DNA of 64,000 bases from Rutidosis leptorrhynchoides (taxonomy: Eukaryota; Streptophyta; Magnoliopsida; Asterales; Asteraceae), in the NCBI RefSeq assembly GCF_046630445.1, contig NC_092334.1, forward strand, positions 194,123,001 through 194,187,000, in the 5' to 3' direction. A program made the position numbers and the translations under genes. Positions 13,500 through 30,147 of this stretch are shown in pieces. Each line of letters starts with the position of its first letter. Positions within the stretch are counted from its first letter, which is position 1. The notes beneath the pieces were generated by a model, which worked only from the letters and a program-made list of their open reading frames with translations, was not told the DNA's origin and did not search any database.

Positions 13500-14719
13500 C
13501 GATATGTAATTATTGTTATTGATAATATTATGATTAGTATTATTATTATTAATAGTAATATTATTATTATCATTTTTATTTTTATTTTTTATAATATCAT
13601 ATTAATAGAATTATTATTAATATTATCAATAATATAATTCTTTTAGTTTGTATTTTTAATGAAATTAATAACAGATTGATATCATAATTTAATATTATAG
13701 AATTAAATAAGATAGATAGATATAAATGGAACCATATATATATATACAGTCATATAAGTATAAATGAATAAATAATCAGATATAAGAATTCATATATTAA
13801 TATATATATACTGAAATCTATACGTATATAATATAAATAAATTATCTACTGGCGTATTCAGTTCCTAATCGCTATCCTTCTGTTTAATTTGTCTCTTTGA
13901 TTGATAAACCTGTCGATATCAACAAATCACAGTACGATTTCGATTCCAATTTCTGTTAGAAGTCGATATCATTCATTTTTTTATTTCTCTTTATTTTGAC
14001 TGCTCGAATAAATTCCTTATCGACAGTTCAATTGAATAAATCAATTAATCTTCTCACATTATGAACGAATTCAATCCATTTTCCTCCACAATTATCAATT
14101 ATCAATTTTGTCAGCTTTTATTTGCGAAATTAAAACAGAATAATACATGGAACCAGGTATCTGCTCTGTACGTGTATATTTTTGTCCAAAACAAGATTAT
14201 GAATCAAATTTAAAAATCCTTAAACGTAGTTTTGTTAGAAAACTTTTATTCAATCTACCTGTAAAGTTTCAGAATCAAATTCTTTGAATCGAATTCTAAT
14301 TTTGAAGTCAAAGTTGAATTTCAAAAAGGTCAAACATTTTGTTCATCACCAAATTCAAGTTCGTTTTGATGTTACAGGTCAAATTAATTGTTCAGAAAGT
14401 TTTTAGGAGACAAAAGAAACCTTTTTCATGTTTTAATCAAAGTCTGAAACGTTCAAAAAGTTTGAAATCGAATTTGGGTTCATCGTTTTTTTTAAAAAAA
14501 AGCTGATACAGCTAGTTCTCTTTCTTTTTCGATTTTAATTAATTCCAAACACAGTCAATCAAGTTTGTTTCAGTTTGGTAAATTAAAGACAACATCTAAA
14601 ACTTATTTTTGAATGGGATTAAGAATCTGGTCGATTGAATTTGATTGAAGGAGAAGAATAAAAGGGGAAACTTATTGAGATGGTTTAAATATAATTACGG
14701 AATAGAATTAGTCAGAAAA

Positions 14720-14795
14720 GGAGCAGCAACTCATTTGGTTTGTGGGTGTGTCGGGTTTGCGAAAGGTCTCGGGTTCGATCCAAACTGGTGACAAA
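14720..14795 (+). other. tRNA-like module in the 3' LTR of B
   Basis: A-box-like CAACTCATTTGG near 14727 and B box GGTTCGATCC at 14772-14781, followed by AAGGTAGT-like linker sequence and ATT repeats, the look of a tRNA-derived SINE head and tail. Confidence 0.62.
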
Positions 14796-14955
14796 TCTTT
14801 TTAAAAACCGCTTTTTGAGGTAGTTTCCATTTTCAAAACTATTATTATTATTATTTTTATTGTTATTAATACACTCAATTATCATTATAAGATAGGTTAT
14901 TATCATTTCTAAGTATTATTATTATTTATGATAAAAATAATTGTAAAGATAATCA

Positions 14956-15061
<106 letters not shown>

Positions 15062-17451
15062 TATAACTCCAAATATGGAAATAATTATTATTACTAAATA
15101 CTTAGAAGTATCATTATCATTAATTAAATTAAGAGTATTAGCATTATTATTATTATTAGTATAAGTATTATAACTACAACTAGGATTATTATTATTATTA
15201 ATGTTATTACTAATATTATTATCATTTTAGTATTAGCCTTAAGTATCATATTTAAATATGTCAGTTTATTAAAATAGGTATTATCATTAATATCACTAAT
15301 ATTAAAAGGTATCATTAATAGATTTATCATTTAAACACTAACATTAGTATTAGGGTATGATTTCTGAAATTTATATTAAAACTATCACTTTTACCCTTAT
15401 TATTAACAGTATTATTTTTACTAAAACTATCATTATTATTGTTATCAGTATTATATAAATCACTATTATTAAAATAATTATGATTATAAAAATAAGAGTT
15501 TTAATGACATTATTAAAGTCATAAGCATAAAAATAAAAGATTTCATATATAATTATGTACTTAACAAACATAACTTATTTATATTAATATTTAAATATAA
15601 AATAAAAATATATATATTGAAACTTATTAACTTATTATATATAAAAATTACATCAATAATAATAACATACATATTTGTTCGATTACAATTACATACATTA
15701 ATAAGTATACAAATGATATAGGTTCGTGAATCCGAGGCCAACCCTGCATTGTTCAGTTGTTAAATGTTGTCATATGTATTTTTACTACAAAATACATTAG
15801 GTGAGTTTCATTTGCTCCCTTTTTAAATGCTTTTGCAATATATATTTTTGGGACTGAGAATACATGCGCTGCTTTTATAAATGCTTTACGAAATAGACAC
15901 AAGTGATCGAAACTACATTCTATGGCTGGATTATTAAACCGAATATGCCCCTTTTTAGTTTGGTTATCTAAGAATTAGGGAACAGACACCCTAATTGACG
16001 TAAATCCTAAAGATAGATCTATCGGGCCCAACAAGCCCCATCCGAAGTACCGGATGCTTTAGTACTTCGAAATTAATATCATGTCTGAAGGAGGATCCCA
16101 GAATGATGGGGATATTCTTATATGCATATTGTGAATGTCGGTTACCAGGTGTTCAATCCATATGAATGATTATTTTTGTCTCTATGCATGGGAATTATAT
16201 TTATGAGAAATGAAAATGAAAATCTTGTGGTCTATTAAAATGATGGAAGTGATTATTTATGTTAAACTAATGAACTCACCAACCTTTAGGTTGACACTTG
16301 AAAGCATGTTTATTCTCAGGAATGAAAGAAATCTTCCGCTGTGCATTTGCTCATTTTAGAGATATTACTTGGAGTCATTCATGACATATTTCAAAAGATC
16401 ATTATTAAGTCAATTATAGTTGGATGTTTTATGAAATGATATGCATGCTGTCAACTTTCAATGTAATGAAAGATTGTCTTTTCAAAAACGAATGCAATGT
16501 TTGTAAAATGTATCATATAGAGGTCAAGTACCTCGCGATGAAATCAACTATTGTGAATCGTTTATAATCGATGTGGACATTGTCCGGATGGATTAGGACG
16601 GGTCTCTACATATTTCGTAAAACGGTTATAAAAATAGCACATGTATTCTCAGTTCCAAAAATATATATTGCAAAATCATTTAAAAAGGGAGTAATGAAAC
16701 TCACCTAATGTATTTTGTAGTAAAAATACATATGACTATATTGAACAACTGAACAATGCAGGGTTGGCCTTGGATTCACGAACCTATATCATTTGTATAT
16801 CTATTAAAACATATATTCGTAATCGAGCAATTATATATTTTGTTATTAATAATATACTTGTTATACTGTGTGTTATTTTAATATATTTAGTTTATATGTT
16901 TTATATAACTATTACATATTAATAATAATAAAAACTGTATATTAAGGTTTAGTATATATTTTTATATATTAATTGATATGATTTAACTAATATCTTTTTA
17001 ATAATAAAAGTGTAGCATAATGTATTTTTATATATAAAAGTATCTATTTATGATAATATTGATAGTTTTTAATGATAACAAAATAATAATTTTAATAAGA
17101 ATGATAATAAGTTTAATAATAATAATACTAATGATTATATTAATAATAATAATGATAATATTTATAATAATAAATATGTCACTTATAATAATAATAATAC
17201 TAAAAGTGATACTAATACTAATTTTAATCATAGTATTTATGTTCTCATGATAATACATATATTAGTTGTTAAAACAAATATAATAATAACCATGATAATA
17301 ATAACAATATTCTTATTCTTATTTATAACTATAATCATAATAATAATAATGATAACTAATAATACTTAATGGTACTACATAATAATAACTAAAAATGGTA
17401 ATGATAATGGTCATATTATTGATATAAACATAATATTAACAATAACAATAA

Positions 17452-17757
<306 letters not shown>

Positions 17758-17814
17758 AAAACTAGATAAAAAGGTGAACTACCTTAAAAGAATGAGTTTC
17801 CAAAAGAAAACAGC

Positions 17815-17883
17815 CCATGCCCGGGCTCGAACCCGAGACCTCTCGTTCGCTCACCAACACACTCAACCAACTGAACCAATCCG
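17815..17883 (-). other. tRNA-like module in the LTR of C
   Basis: On the minus strand: A-box-like TGGTTCAGTTGG (17878-17867) and B box GGTTCGAGCCC (17833-17823), followed by AAGGTAGTTC and an ATT tail. The best preserved A box of the set. Confidence 0.65.
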
Positions 17884-19338
17884 TTTATCTATTATAATTC
17901 AATACCCGTATATATTTATATTAATACCCCGACAGTTTTCTACATCTTCTTCCTCACGTTCAAGCAAATTGACCAGGGTTCAAATCAGGTTACTGGTATT
18001 TTATTTGACTCATTTTAGGACACAAGAACCTAATGAGATATACTGGTTTAATTGAAACAAAAAAAATTATAAAACTTGCTGTACAGAAACAATAAACACG
18101 TTACAACCTCAAATTCAGTTTGGAAAATTAAGTATGTTTTAGACAAAGTTTAAAACATAAAAAAGGTTTCAAATCATATTTATAAACTACCTGAATCCTT
18201 ATTTGATCCTAAAACATAAACTTGAATTCGAATTTCACGTTGAACAACTTCTTTGACTTTTGTATAAAATAACTTTGACTGTAAAATTCTAATTCAATAT
18301 ATAAAATTGGAGTCTCTAACTTTGCAAATAGTTTAGATACAAGATTCCTAAACTATCTACATTTTTAGATTTTAAAAACTGATTCAAATTCAAGTAATTG
18401 ATGAAAAAGTAATGGTACAGGGGTACCGTCGGTGTTCTTCATCAGTTTCTGTGTAATTCGATCAATTTGGAGCAGTTATAATTTATAATTGATGTGGAAA
18501 ATGAAAGGGAGTTGGAATGAATGGATTTTAACACAAATTGACCAAGCATTATATTTTAATTTAGTCGACAATAATTATTCCTATCAGGTACTAAGGAAAT
18601 AATAAAAAATATAAAAGAGACTTTGATGGTTAACAGCATTTGGATATATCTGTGTGGAATTCATTCTTATAACAGATCCTTAGAGACAGGAATCAATCTC
18701 TTACAGCTTTTGAAAAAGATGTGAAACAGAATACTAATTTCCTGTGTTTATACATATATAATTGACTGTATATACGGTGTATATATAATTGTATATGTAT
18801 CTGTATATAATACTGAGTACCTGATATGTATTTGTATAATTACAATAGTATATATGCATAGGTAAATCTATTTTTAATATATCCGTAATTATATTATCTG
18901 TATTTATATTTAATCTTATAAATTAATAAATATAATTATAATAACTTTCTTAATGTTATAAACAATAACATTTTATAATATAATTTAATAATAATAATGT
19001 TATTGATAATAATATTTACAATATTATTATTAATAATAGTAATATTAACTTATAATGTTACTAATATTATTAATAATAATATTATTGGTAATAATAATAT
19101 TAGTAATAATAATACTATCACAAATTATACTTATCACACTTCATATTTATATATTAAAATAATAATACTCCTAATACTGATTTTAATTTTAATAGTAATT
19201 TTTATAATAATGAAAGTGATTACATTGATATAATAAATTTTATTTTAACTTGTATTCTTTAATATATTACTATTACATATTATTGTTTATGAAATTTTAT
19301 ATTTAATATTATGTAATAACTTTTATTGAGTAGTAATT

Positions 19339-19449
<111 letters not shown>

Positions 19450-19780
19450 TATATCACAATGTACAATTACTAAGTCTTAATAGAATCACACATATACATA
19501 TAGATTTATAATAATATCATGTATAGATTTATATATAAATACTTAATTGATTATTATTTTATATGTTTTATTCAGATTAATTAAAGTTTATATGTATATA
19601 TTATATAAATTTATTTACTTACACATAATGGTTCGTGAATCGTTGGGAATCGTCAAAGGGTAATTGAATATATGAAACAGTTCAAACTTTTTGAGACTTC
19701 AACATTACAGACTCTGCTTATCGCGTCGAAACATATAAAGATTAAGTTTAAATTTGGTCGAAATTTCCCGGGTCGTCACA

Positions 19781-20490
19781 TCCTCCCCGCGTAAACACAT
19801 TAAAATTTGACATACGCCTCCAGATGGCGTTAGCGTCAAAATTTCTATGTACCCGCTTACCATGATAAATCAAATTTGTACAATCAGGTGATAGTAATTC
19901 AGCGGGAGTGTAAATCTGTAAAGCCCTGGCCATGTCCAGCATGGACATCCTGTACATCCTACGGCCAAGTAAAAATATAAGAAAACTCTTATCGTCTAAC
20001 CTATCTACATCCTTATTAAAAGCTATAGTACTCATTAGTTCAACACACCACTCCTTATATACAGGCCTGCGAGTGGTAAATAAACGTTTCCAATCAGAAA
20101 AAGAAGAGCTGCCATACCTTTGGATTAGATGCTGCCTAACTGGGTTAGCTAGGTGGACTCTTTCCAAAGGCTCCCAATCTATTACCCTTGGTACTTCTAC
20201 ATTTTTGGTCTAAAGCTTAAATTTGTTACTTTGGTACGTCGGGTAATCTCTCCAACTTCTATCAAATCTTAAATTGGGATGCAACTATTCTTCATGAATT
20301 GTTGGATATTCTATTATATGGTAAATGGGAAATACTACGTAGAGAATAAAAATTATGGTTCTGGTTCATAGTATGGCACGTGTTGATCATAATGTTGTTG
20401 TTGTTGTTCAGGTTGTTGTTTCGGTTAGTGATATTGCATCTCTGGCTGTGGTTCCGGATCAGGTTGCCTAGACGATGATGCACCGTCCAT
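19781..20490 (-). pseudogene. ATH1 ORF1 (Athila ORF1-like), broken
   Basis: Starts at an ATG at 20490 (MDGASSSRQPDPEPQ) directly after a conserved TTTTGCAG. It aligns with the intact ORF1 of ATH2 from its start to about residue 215, e.g. HPNLRFDR, VPRVIDWEPLE and YKEWCVELM. In-frame stops occur soon after the start (after MQYH), at about 20350 and near 20212. At 19781 the frame is cut by the LTR of element C, and the remainder should lie left of the window. Confidence 0.8.
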
Positions 20491-20845
20491 ATCTGTATTT
20501 CTCTGCAAAACACATTAAACACAAAATTGTGCATCCAAATATGCATTAGTGTTAGCAAAATAACAAATTAAAACAATTACAATAACATGTTTAATCCATA
20601 TTAAACTTATACTCATTTTCATTTTTTTATATCAATTCTACAATTTTTTAAATAAGCATATATGAAAATGGTTATAAAGTTCATAAGCTTTTATCTTAAA
20701 TAACATGTCAAAGTAATTATTACTAGCAATTAAACAAGTTTCAAATGGAATTTATATCAAATTAATCAAGTTCATGAATTTTAGACTTAAAAAGTCCACT
20801 TTAATTCTCAAACATCATGTTTAGGATCAATGTTTGGATCATTTA

Positions 20846-20850
20846 GCTAC
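20846..20850. repeat. Target site duplication GCTAC of ATH2, left copy
   Basis: GCTAC at 20846-20850 and again at 44151-44155 flank ATH2. Joining the two sides restores CATTTAGCTAC-CTAAACATG, which matches ATH2's own internal CATTTAGCAACCTAAACATG near 26436. Confidence 0.93.
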
Positions 20851-21082
20851 TGATGTTATGCGAGGTGTATACGAAATAGTTATATTTTTACTACAAAACA
20901 CTATTAAATACGATACAATTTTACACAAGTTATTTATTTATTTATAGAGTGGATATACCTAAACCTTGCTACAACACTATAGGCAGTGTACCTAATCGTA
21001 AAGTAGTGTAGTTTTTAGTAAGTCCGGTTCGTTCCACAGGGAGCTAACTGAGTCTAACGCTATATATATTTTAAACTATATT

Positions 21083-21142
<60 letters not shown>

Positions 21143-22688
21143 TAATATTTTTATTATTATAAAAGGGGGGTTTTACCATTTAATGACCGGTTTGTCGATT
21201 TTATGTCTTAAGTCTCAATTAAAACCTAATGTAAATTATTAAATATACAAATGACTTAATTTAAAGCATAAAGTAAATAACGAAAATAAAAGTGCGATAA
21301 TTTAAAGTGCAATAAAATATAAAATAAAGGAATGATGCTTATTTAAACTTCCGTAATCATGATGTTTGACGTGTTGATTTTAATTTATTACCATGGGTTA
21401 ATTGTCCTTTGTCCTGGATTATTCGATATGTCCATATGGTTTTGTCCATAATAGTCCATCAGTCATAATTATAAACTGTGAGAGTCTTCGTCAAATTATC
21501 CTTATGCCCGAAGTTAAATATTCCAACTAATTGGGGATTCAAACTGTAACAAGGTCTTAATACTTTGTTTAATGATTACACCAGGTTATCGACTGCATGT
21601 AGTCTAAGGTTTTAATACTTTGTTAACAATTACACCAATTACCCTTGAATGTAATCCACCCCTGTTTTAATGAGTCCATTGACTATTAATCCATCCCCGT
21701 GTTCGGTCAAATGAACAATTATTGGTATTTATAGATATCCCGCCCACCGTACCCGATTAAGCGTATGTGGTTATTTATAGATACGTCGAATTGTAACCTT
21801 TAATATTAAATTAACGAGGTATCATTTAGTTAATATAAAACCCATTAATAGCCCATAGTCTAATTTCCACAAATGTCGTTCTTTTGTCCAAACCCCAATT
21901 ATGGTACAAAGCCCAATTACCCAATCTTAATATTTAGCCTAACATCACGATTACTTCGATTTAAATAAGCATAATAATAACTTAGCTACTAGACATTAAT
22001 TTAAAAAGGTTGAACATACCTTACAATGAGTATTAATAGCGTAGCGTTACACGGACATAATTTTGACTTACAAACTTAAAACATTCACCGCTATATCCTT
22101 ATTATTATTAAACTTAAATTAAAATTAAAATTATAAAATATAAATATAAATATATCATAGATAGATAGATAGAAAAAGGTGTGTTTTCATCGAGCAGAAT
22201 GCGCGGCCTTATATAGGCCCACGTTTAACTGTACAGCTCTCAGTTCATAGATCAAATTCAAAACGTGGGTTGCGTATAATTATAATATATAATAATATAT
22301 ATAATTAATTATATATTATATTATATTCTTGTGCATATTTGACTTGTAATTTTTGGTCCGTTGCGTCGCGCGCTGAAAGTTGGTTCATGTCTCGGTTCCG
22401 GATTTTCGAACGCCTTTTCATATAATTTAATATCTTGTACTTTTCTTTTTGCGGCTTGTACTCTTGTAATTTTTAGACGTTTCTCATCAATAATTTGAAC
22501 CACTTGGATTGTACTTTGTACTTTTTAGCTTTTTGGTCATTTGCGTCTTCAATTCGTCGAATCTGTCTTTTGTCTTCACCTTTTATTATTTAAACGAATA
22601 TAACTTATAAATAGAACAATTGCAACTAAAAGCTTGTCTTTCTTGAAGGATAATGCTATGAAATATATGTTCATTTTTAGCATTATCA
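20851..22688 (-). repeat. 3' LTR of ATH2 (1.84 kb)
   Basis: On the minus strand it begins TGATAATGCTAAAAATG (22688) and ends CGCATAACATCA (20851), inverted ends TGAT/ATCA. A TATA box (TATATAAGG) lies at 22215-22207. It holds a TA array (21085-21141) that marks the empty site of the Helitron in the ATH1 LTR. The paired palindrome seen in the 5' LTR (43647-43694) is missing here, apparently by a short deletion. Confidence 0.93.
21085..21141. repeat. (TA)n microsatellite
   Basis: About 28 TA units in the ATH2 3' LTR. Confidence 0.97.
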
Positions 22689-22706
22689 AATATTCCCACA
22701 CTTGAG
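22689..22706 (-). promoter_or_regulatory. Polypurine tract of ATH2
   Basis: The minus strand reads CTCAAGTGTGGGAATATT directly before the 3' LTR start. It is the plus-strand primer site typical of Athila elements. Similar AAGTGTGGGAA motifs recur at 23934-23948 and 24286-24300. Confidence 0.7.
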
Positions 22707-24741
22707 CGTTGCTTGTCCTCAAGCAATATAGAACTTGAATATAACTTTACTATAATCACTTCTTTATTCTTCATACTTTGTACATCAGTGATTTTAATAC
22801 GGCGGTATGAACAATGGTAGTAACGATGTGGTTTACAGTCCCACATGACTATAAAAATTTAGATCCTTTAGGAAATTGGATCTTTATGAAAACATTTGAT
22901 CTTTTAAAAATTCAATCTAGTTTTTACCCTAGATAAGTTTTCCGGAATAACCCTTCACCGGTGTTTGCAAAATGTTTTTGTGGGTTTTGTGGGTTTCAGA
23001 TTTGAAAATTTTAGCTCAAAACTTATGGTTTTGTGTCACCCACTTGCTAACCTTGTATTAGGAAAGCAACACGTCCAGTATACTTGCTCTGTATATTACC
23101 TTTCGGTAAACTACCGTCCAAGCATTGAACAAGCAACTGTTAAGGTAATGTCCCGTGACATGCTTTTGATTATGGTCTATATCGTATCGGATGCAATTAC
23201 TATCCTTTGTAGGAGCAATAGTAAAGATCACCCTATAGTTTTTCAGTCTGGCACAAGGTCCTATCTTCGACCATGCTATGCAACCACCGTTCTTACGGTT
23301 GACACCCGATTTGGTTCAGGTGACCTAATGAATTCCGGTGAATTCTTAGGATTTTACGTTCAATGGTAATGAACGCATTAAAAATGGGTTTTTAGAAAAC
23401 AAATCGGTTTGTAATTTGATCAAAATATTTTCTCGTTCAAGCTCGAGTTTAGATATCATCGAATTCCATGAGTTTGAATTCTCAATCTTTAAGGTTAATC
23501 TCAAGAATTGAGTAATATCAGTCTTAAATGTTGATTTTTAATCTTTAAGGAGATTATCCTTTTCTGGGGGTCTGATTCATTAGTCTTATAATCTAATTTA
23601 CATGGTGCCCCCCATTGTACGAGACAGATCCTCTCATGGTTAGGATAAGTCTGACCACTTGGCGACCCTGTTTGATGCCGAGGTCCGTGGATTTCCAGCT
23701 GATTTTTGAAAAAACTTTTCAAAGTTTTTCGTAGTCTCTACAACTGGTCTGGATGACAACTTCCTGACCTAAATCAAGAAGCGCGTGTCTTTTTCTCGGA
23801 AGATTGTACTTCCTTATAAATTCTATTTATATTACAATAAACTGGGTAAAACTGATTAATATCGTCCAAAACAAAAGTATTTTCAATTATTTGTACAAAA
23901 ATATGTGATATATGTTCTAATAACTTGATAAATTTTTCCCACACTTGGCTTTTAATTTCATTTCTTTGCCTTTTTATTCTCCTCTATTCAATTTTAAATG
24001 AATTCAAGCATTTTGGGTTGTTTCTCAATTTATGTCCTTTCCGAGGTAACAATAATTTCGGTGTTAACACAAATCGTTCATAAATATGTATAAACATGAT
24101 TTTGAGTTCATTTAGTTGAAAATTTTAAAAAATTTTACTAGAATTAGGTAGTCAGTATATAAGACTAGGGCTGTTCTTTATTATCAGAGAGCACTAGATT
24201 CTAATACAACTACTGCGTTACTAGTATTTTTTATGGTAACCAAGTGTTTAAATTAAAATTTTAAAAATCCGAAAGAATTTAACCCCTTCCCACACTTAAG
24301 ATCTTGCAATGCCCTCATTTCCAAGAAATCAGTAACAATTTAAATTATTGAGGGTGATTAGCGTAGAAAAATGATTAAATTTTATCAAAGTTTCCAAACA
24401 TATTGTTGTTTGTGTTGAATGATAAATGGTGCACATCGTTTGTTCATTCCGTCTGTTGTTACATCACACTTGTTTTTTGTTTTGTCGTCAAAATTTATAG
24501 CTTTTGCTGAACTTAGTGCCAGTCTTTGAAAGTGCGCTGTTTTACCCTGTTTTGTACATGAGATAAACTACAAACATATATATACATATTTTTGAAGTTG
24601 GGTATATCACCCCACCTTCAAAAATTATTAAAATCTAATAATAAAAGTTAGAAAATTATAAAAACTATTATAGTATCAAAAGAAGTATTAAAAGTAAAAA
24701 TTACAAGTTACCAAATAAATAAAAATAGGCATAAAAGAAAA
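22707..24741 (-). other. Non-coding region between ATH2 ORF1 and 3' LTR
   Basis: Two kilobases with no supported gene; the short ORFs on both strands lack recognisable features. It has two further copies of the polypurine-like AAGTGTGGGAA (minus strand). Confidence 0.6.
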
Positions 24742-26103
24742 TTAGGGTTGATGAGGATGGTGCCAGTAGGGATTCCATTCATAGCCGTATGTGCTGTAGA
24801 ATGCTTGAGCTGGGTCATACGTAGGGTACGGTGGTCGGGTCTGTATAGTCCAGGGAGGAAATATGGGTATTGGAGTAGGAATGTAGTTTGTATTTATGTA
24901 TGTACAATGACTTATGATTTGGTTTTGATGATACTGCCGATCTTGAAATGCTCGTTGTCTAGCCATTTCATACTCATGTTGAGCCATAAAAATTTGCATT
25001 TCTCTCATCTGATTCCCCCCTCCCGCATTACCTTGCTGCTGATCTCTTTCGACCTGTGGATGATTGCCATCATATGGTGCTGCAGCGTTATGTCGTTTCT
25101 TTAAGACCTTAGCACCATTATATACTTTCAAACCAATTGTATCACGGGGTTCTGGTGCTGCAATTATTAATCCCTCATGACTTCTATCAACACCGAGATA
25201 CTCAGCAATTAAAGTAACAAAGATACCACCTCCTATTATACTATTAGGCCATATACCCCTAACCATAGCTGATAAATAATAACCCACACAATAAGGTATA
25301 CTCACAGCGCTCTGTGGGTCTCGAATACACATGAGATAAAATAAATCATTCTCATTTACCTTCTTTTTGTTCCTACCTCGCTGTGTAATCGAGTTTGCTA
25401 AGAACCTATGGATTACTCTTAGCTCAGCTCTATTAATATCAGTATAAGAGTTATTCCCCCCACAAAATCGGTTATGGCTAGTCATTCTACTCCATATTCC
25501 ATTCATATCAAAATTTTCATCAACCCTCCTACCATTAACTATCAACCTTTGACAATCAGTAGATGCTAGTTCCTCAGGCGTATATATACACAAAGCCTGA
25601 GCCATGTCTAGTAGAGACATATGGCGCATCACACCTCCTAATAAAAATCTAATAAAACTCCGATCGGTTAAGGTAGCTACCCGATCATTTATTTCAACAC
25701 TACATAATAATTCCACACACCATTCTCTATATACACGCCTATGTATATTGAACAAACGTTCCCAATCATTAAAAGTAGAATTACCATACCTTTGTGTAAG
25801 TAATTCTCTGATTGGATCGGCCAATCCCACTGTTTCTAACGGTTCCCAATCTATTACCCTGGGTACTTCAACAACATTAGACTGAAGGGTGTGCAAGTTC
25901 CTCTGATATTTTGGATAATCTATCCAATGTCTGTCAAATCTTAAATTAGGGTGTAAATATGCCAATTCTATATTTGAATATGAAATGAATTGATGTCGTA
26001 GATTTTGTCTATATTGGTCGTTAATCTCCTGTTCTTCTGCATTCTCAGGAGGAGCATTGTGAGCCTGAGATGCGGATGAAGATTCACCCCTTTCAGTCTG
26101 CAA
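24742..26103 (-). CDS. ATH2 ORF1, Athila ORF1-like protein, 453 codons
   Basis: The only long intact reading frame in the window. It follows a TTTTGCAG splice-acceptor-like site and has no ATG at its start (first codon TTG at 26103), so a first exon or a downstream Met may be used. The N-terminus is Ser/Glu-rich (1-30). The core runs from about 50 to 310, with VPRVIDWEPLE (80-90), RRVYREWCVELL (122-133), IRFLLGG (151-157), RVIHRFLANSITQR (229-242) and NDLFYLMCI (252-260). The C-terminus (340-453) is Gln-, Tyr- and Pro-rich. The pattern resembles the ORF1/plant transposon protein domain found after integrase in Athila elements, the position of the supposed env gene. I see no signal peptide and no clear membrane anchor, so an envelope role is not supported here. 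Function unknown. ATH1 has a decayed copy (19781-20490). Confidence 0.8.
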   Translation of the reverse strand: MQTERGESSSASQAHNAPPENAEEQEINDQYRQNLRHQFISYSNIELAYLHPNLRFDRHWIDYPKYQRNLHTLQSNVVEVPRVIDWEPLETVGLADPIRELLTQRYGNSTFNDWERLFNIHRRVYREWCVELLCSVEINDRVATLTDRSFIRFLLGGVMRHMSLLDMAQALCIYTPEELASTDCQRLIVNGRRVDENFDMNGIWSRMTSHNRFCGGNNSYTDINRAELRVIHRFLANSITQRGRNKKKVNENDLFYLMCIRDPQSAVSIPYCVGYYLSAMVRGIWPNSIIGGGIFVTLIAEYLGVDRSHEGLIIAAPEPRDTIGLKVYNGAKVLKKRHNAAAPYDGNHPQVERDQQQGNAGGGNQMREMQIFMAQHEYEMARQRAFQDRQYHQNQIISHCTYINTNYIPTPIPIFPPWTIQTRPPYPTYDPAQAFYSTYGYEWNPYWHHPHQP

Positions 26104-26683
26104 AATACATTAAACATAATTTTTGTGCATCCAAATATGCATTAGTGTTATCAGAATCATAAATTAAAACAATCATAATGACATGTTTAATCCATATTAA
26201 ACTTTATATGCATTTTCACAATATTAACAATTCTACACTTTTACAAATAAACATATATGAAAATGTATACCATGTTCTTTTGCTTTTATCTCAAATAACA
26301 TGTCAAAATAATCATTACTAGCTATTAAACAAGTTCCAAATGGCATTCATATCAATTAAATCGAGTTCATTCATTTTTAACTCAAAAAGTCTACTTTAAT
26401 ACTTAAAAATCATGTTTAGGTTCAAAGTTTTGATCATTTAGCAACCTAAACATGTTACACTACTTAATTAAGCAACAACCATCAACAAAATTCGGCCATA
26501 ACCCGTTTATGTCAAAAAGCCCCAATTTTGCTCAAGAACAAGAACCCTAGATTACTCAAAATTTGAAGTTTAAGGCTTCTAATCATGTTAAATAGCATTA
26601 ATCTAGGTTATATACGCATAATATACAAACATTTTAAGCACAATTAAACTAGAAATCATCAAAATCAAATTAGGTATAATTTT
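26104..26683 (-). other. Leader or intron-like region upstream of ATH2 ORF1
   Basis: AT-rich DNA alignable with ATH1 20491-20850 plus 44156-44400. On the minus strand it ends in TGTATTTTGCAG just before ORF1, in both elements. It may be an intron or untranslated leader. Confidence 0.5.

Positions 26684-30147
<3,464 letters not shown>

Noticed and set aside
13391-13573. ORFs of alternating Tyr-Ile (also 14928-15164, 19326-19511)
   Set aside because: Translations of TA arrays.
22965-23369. Plus-strand ORF of 134 codons in the ATH2 3' region
   Set aside because: No recognisable motif, opposite to the element's coding strand and without a second copy to support it.
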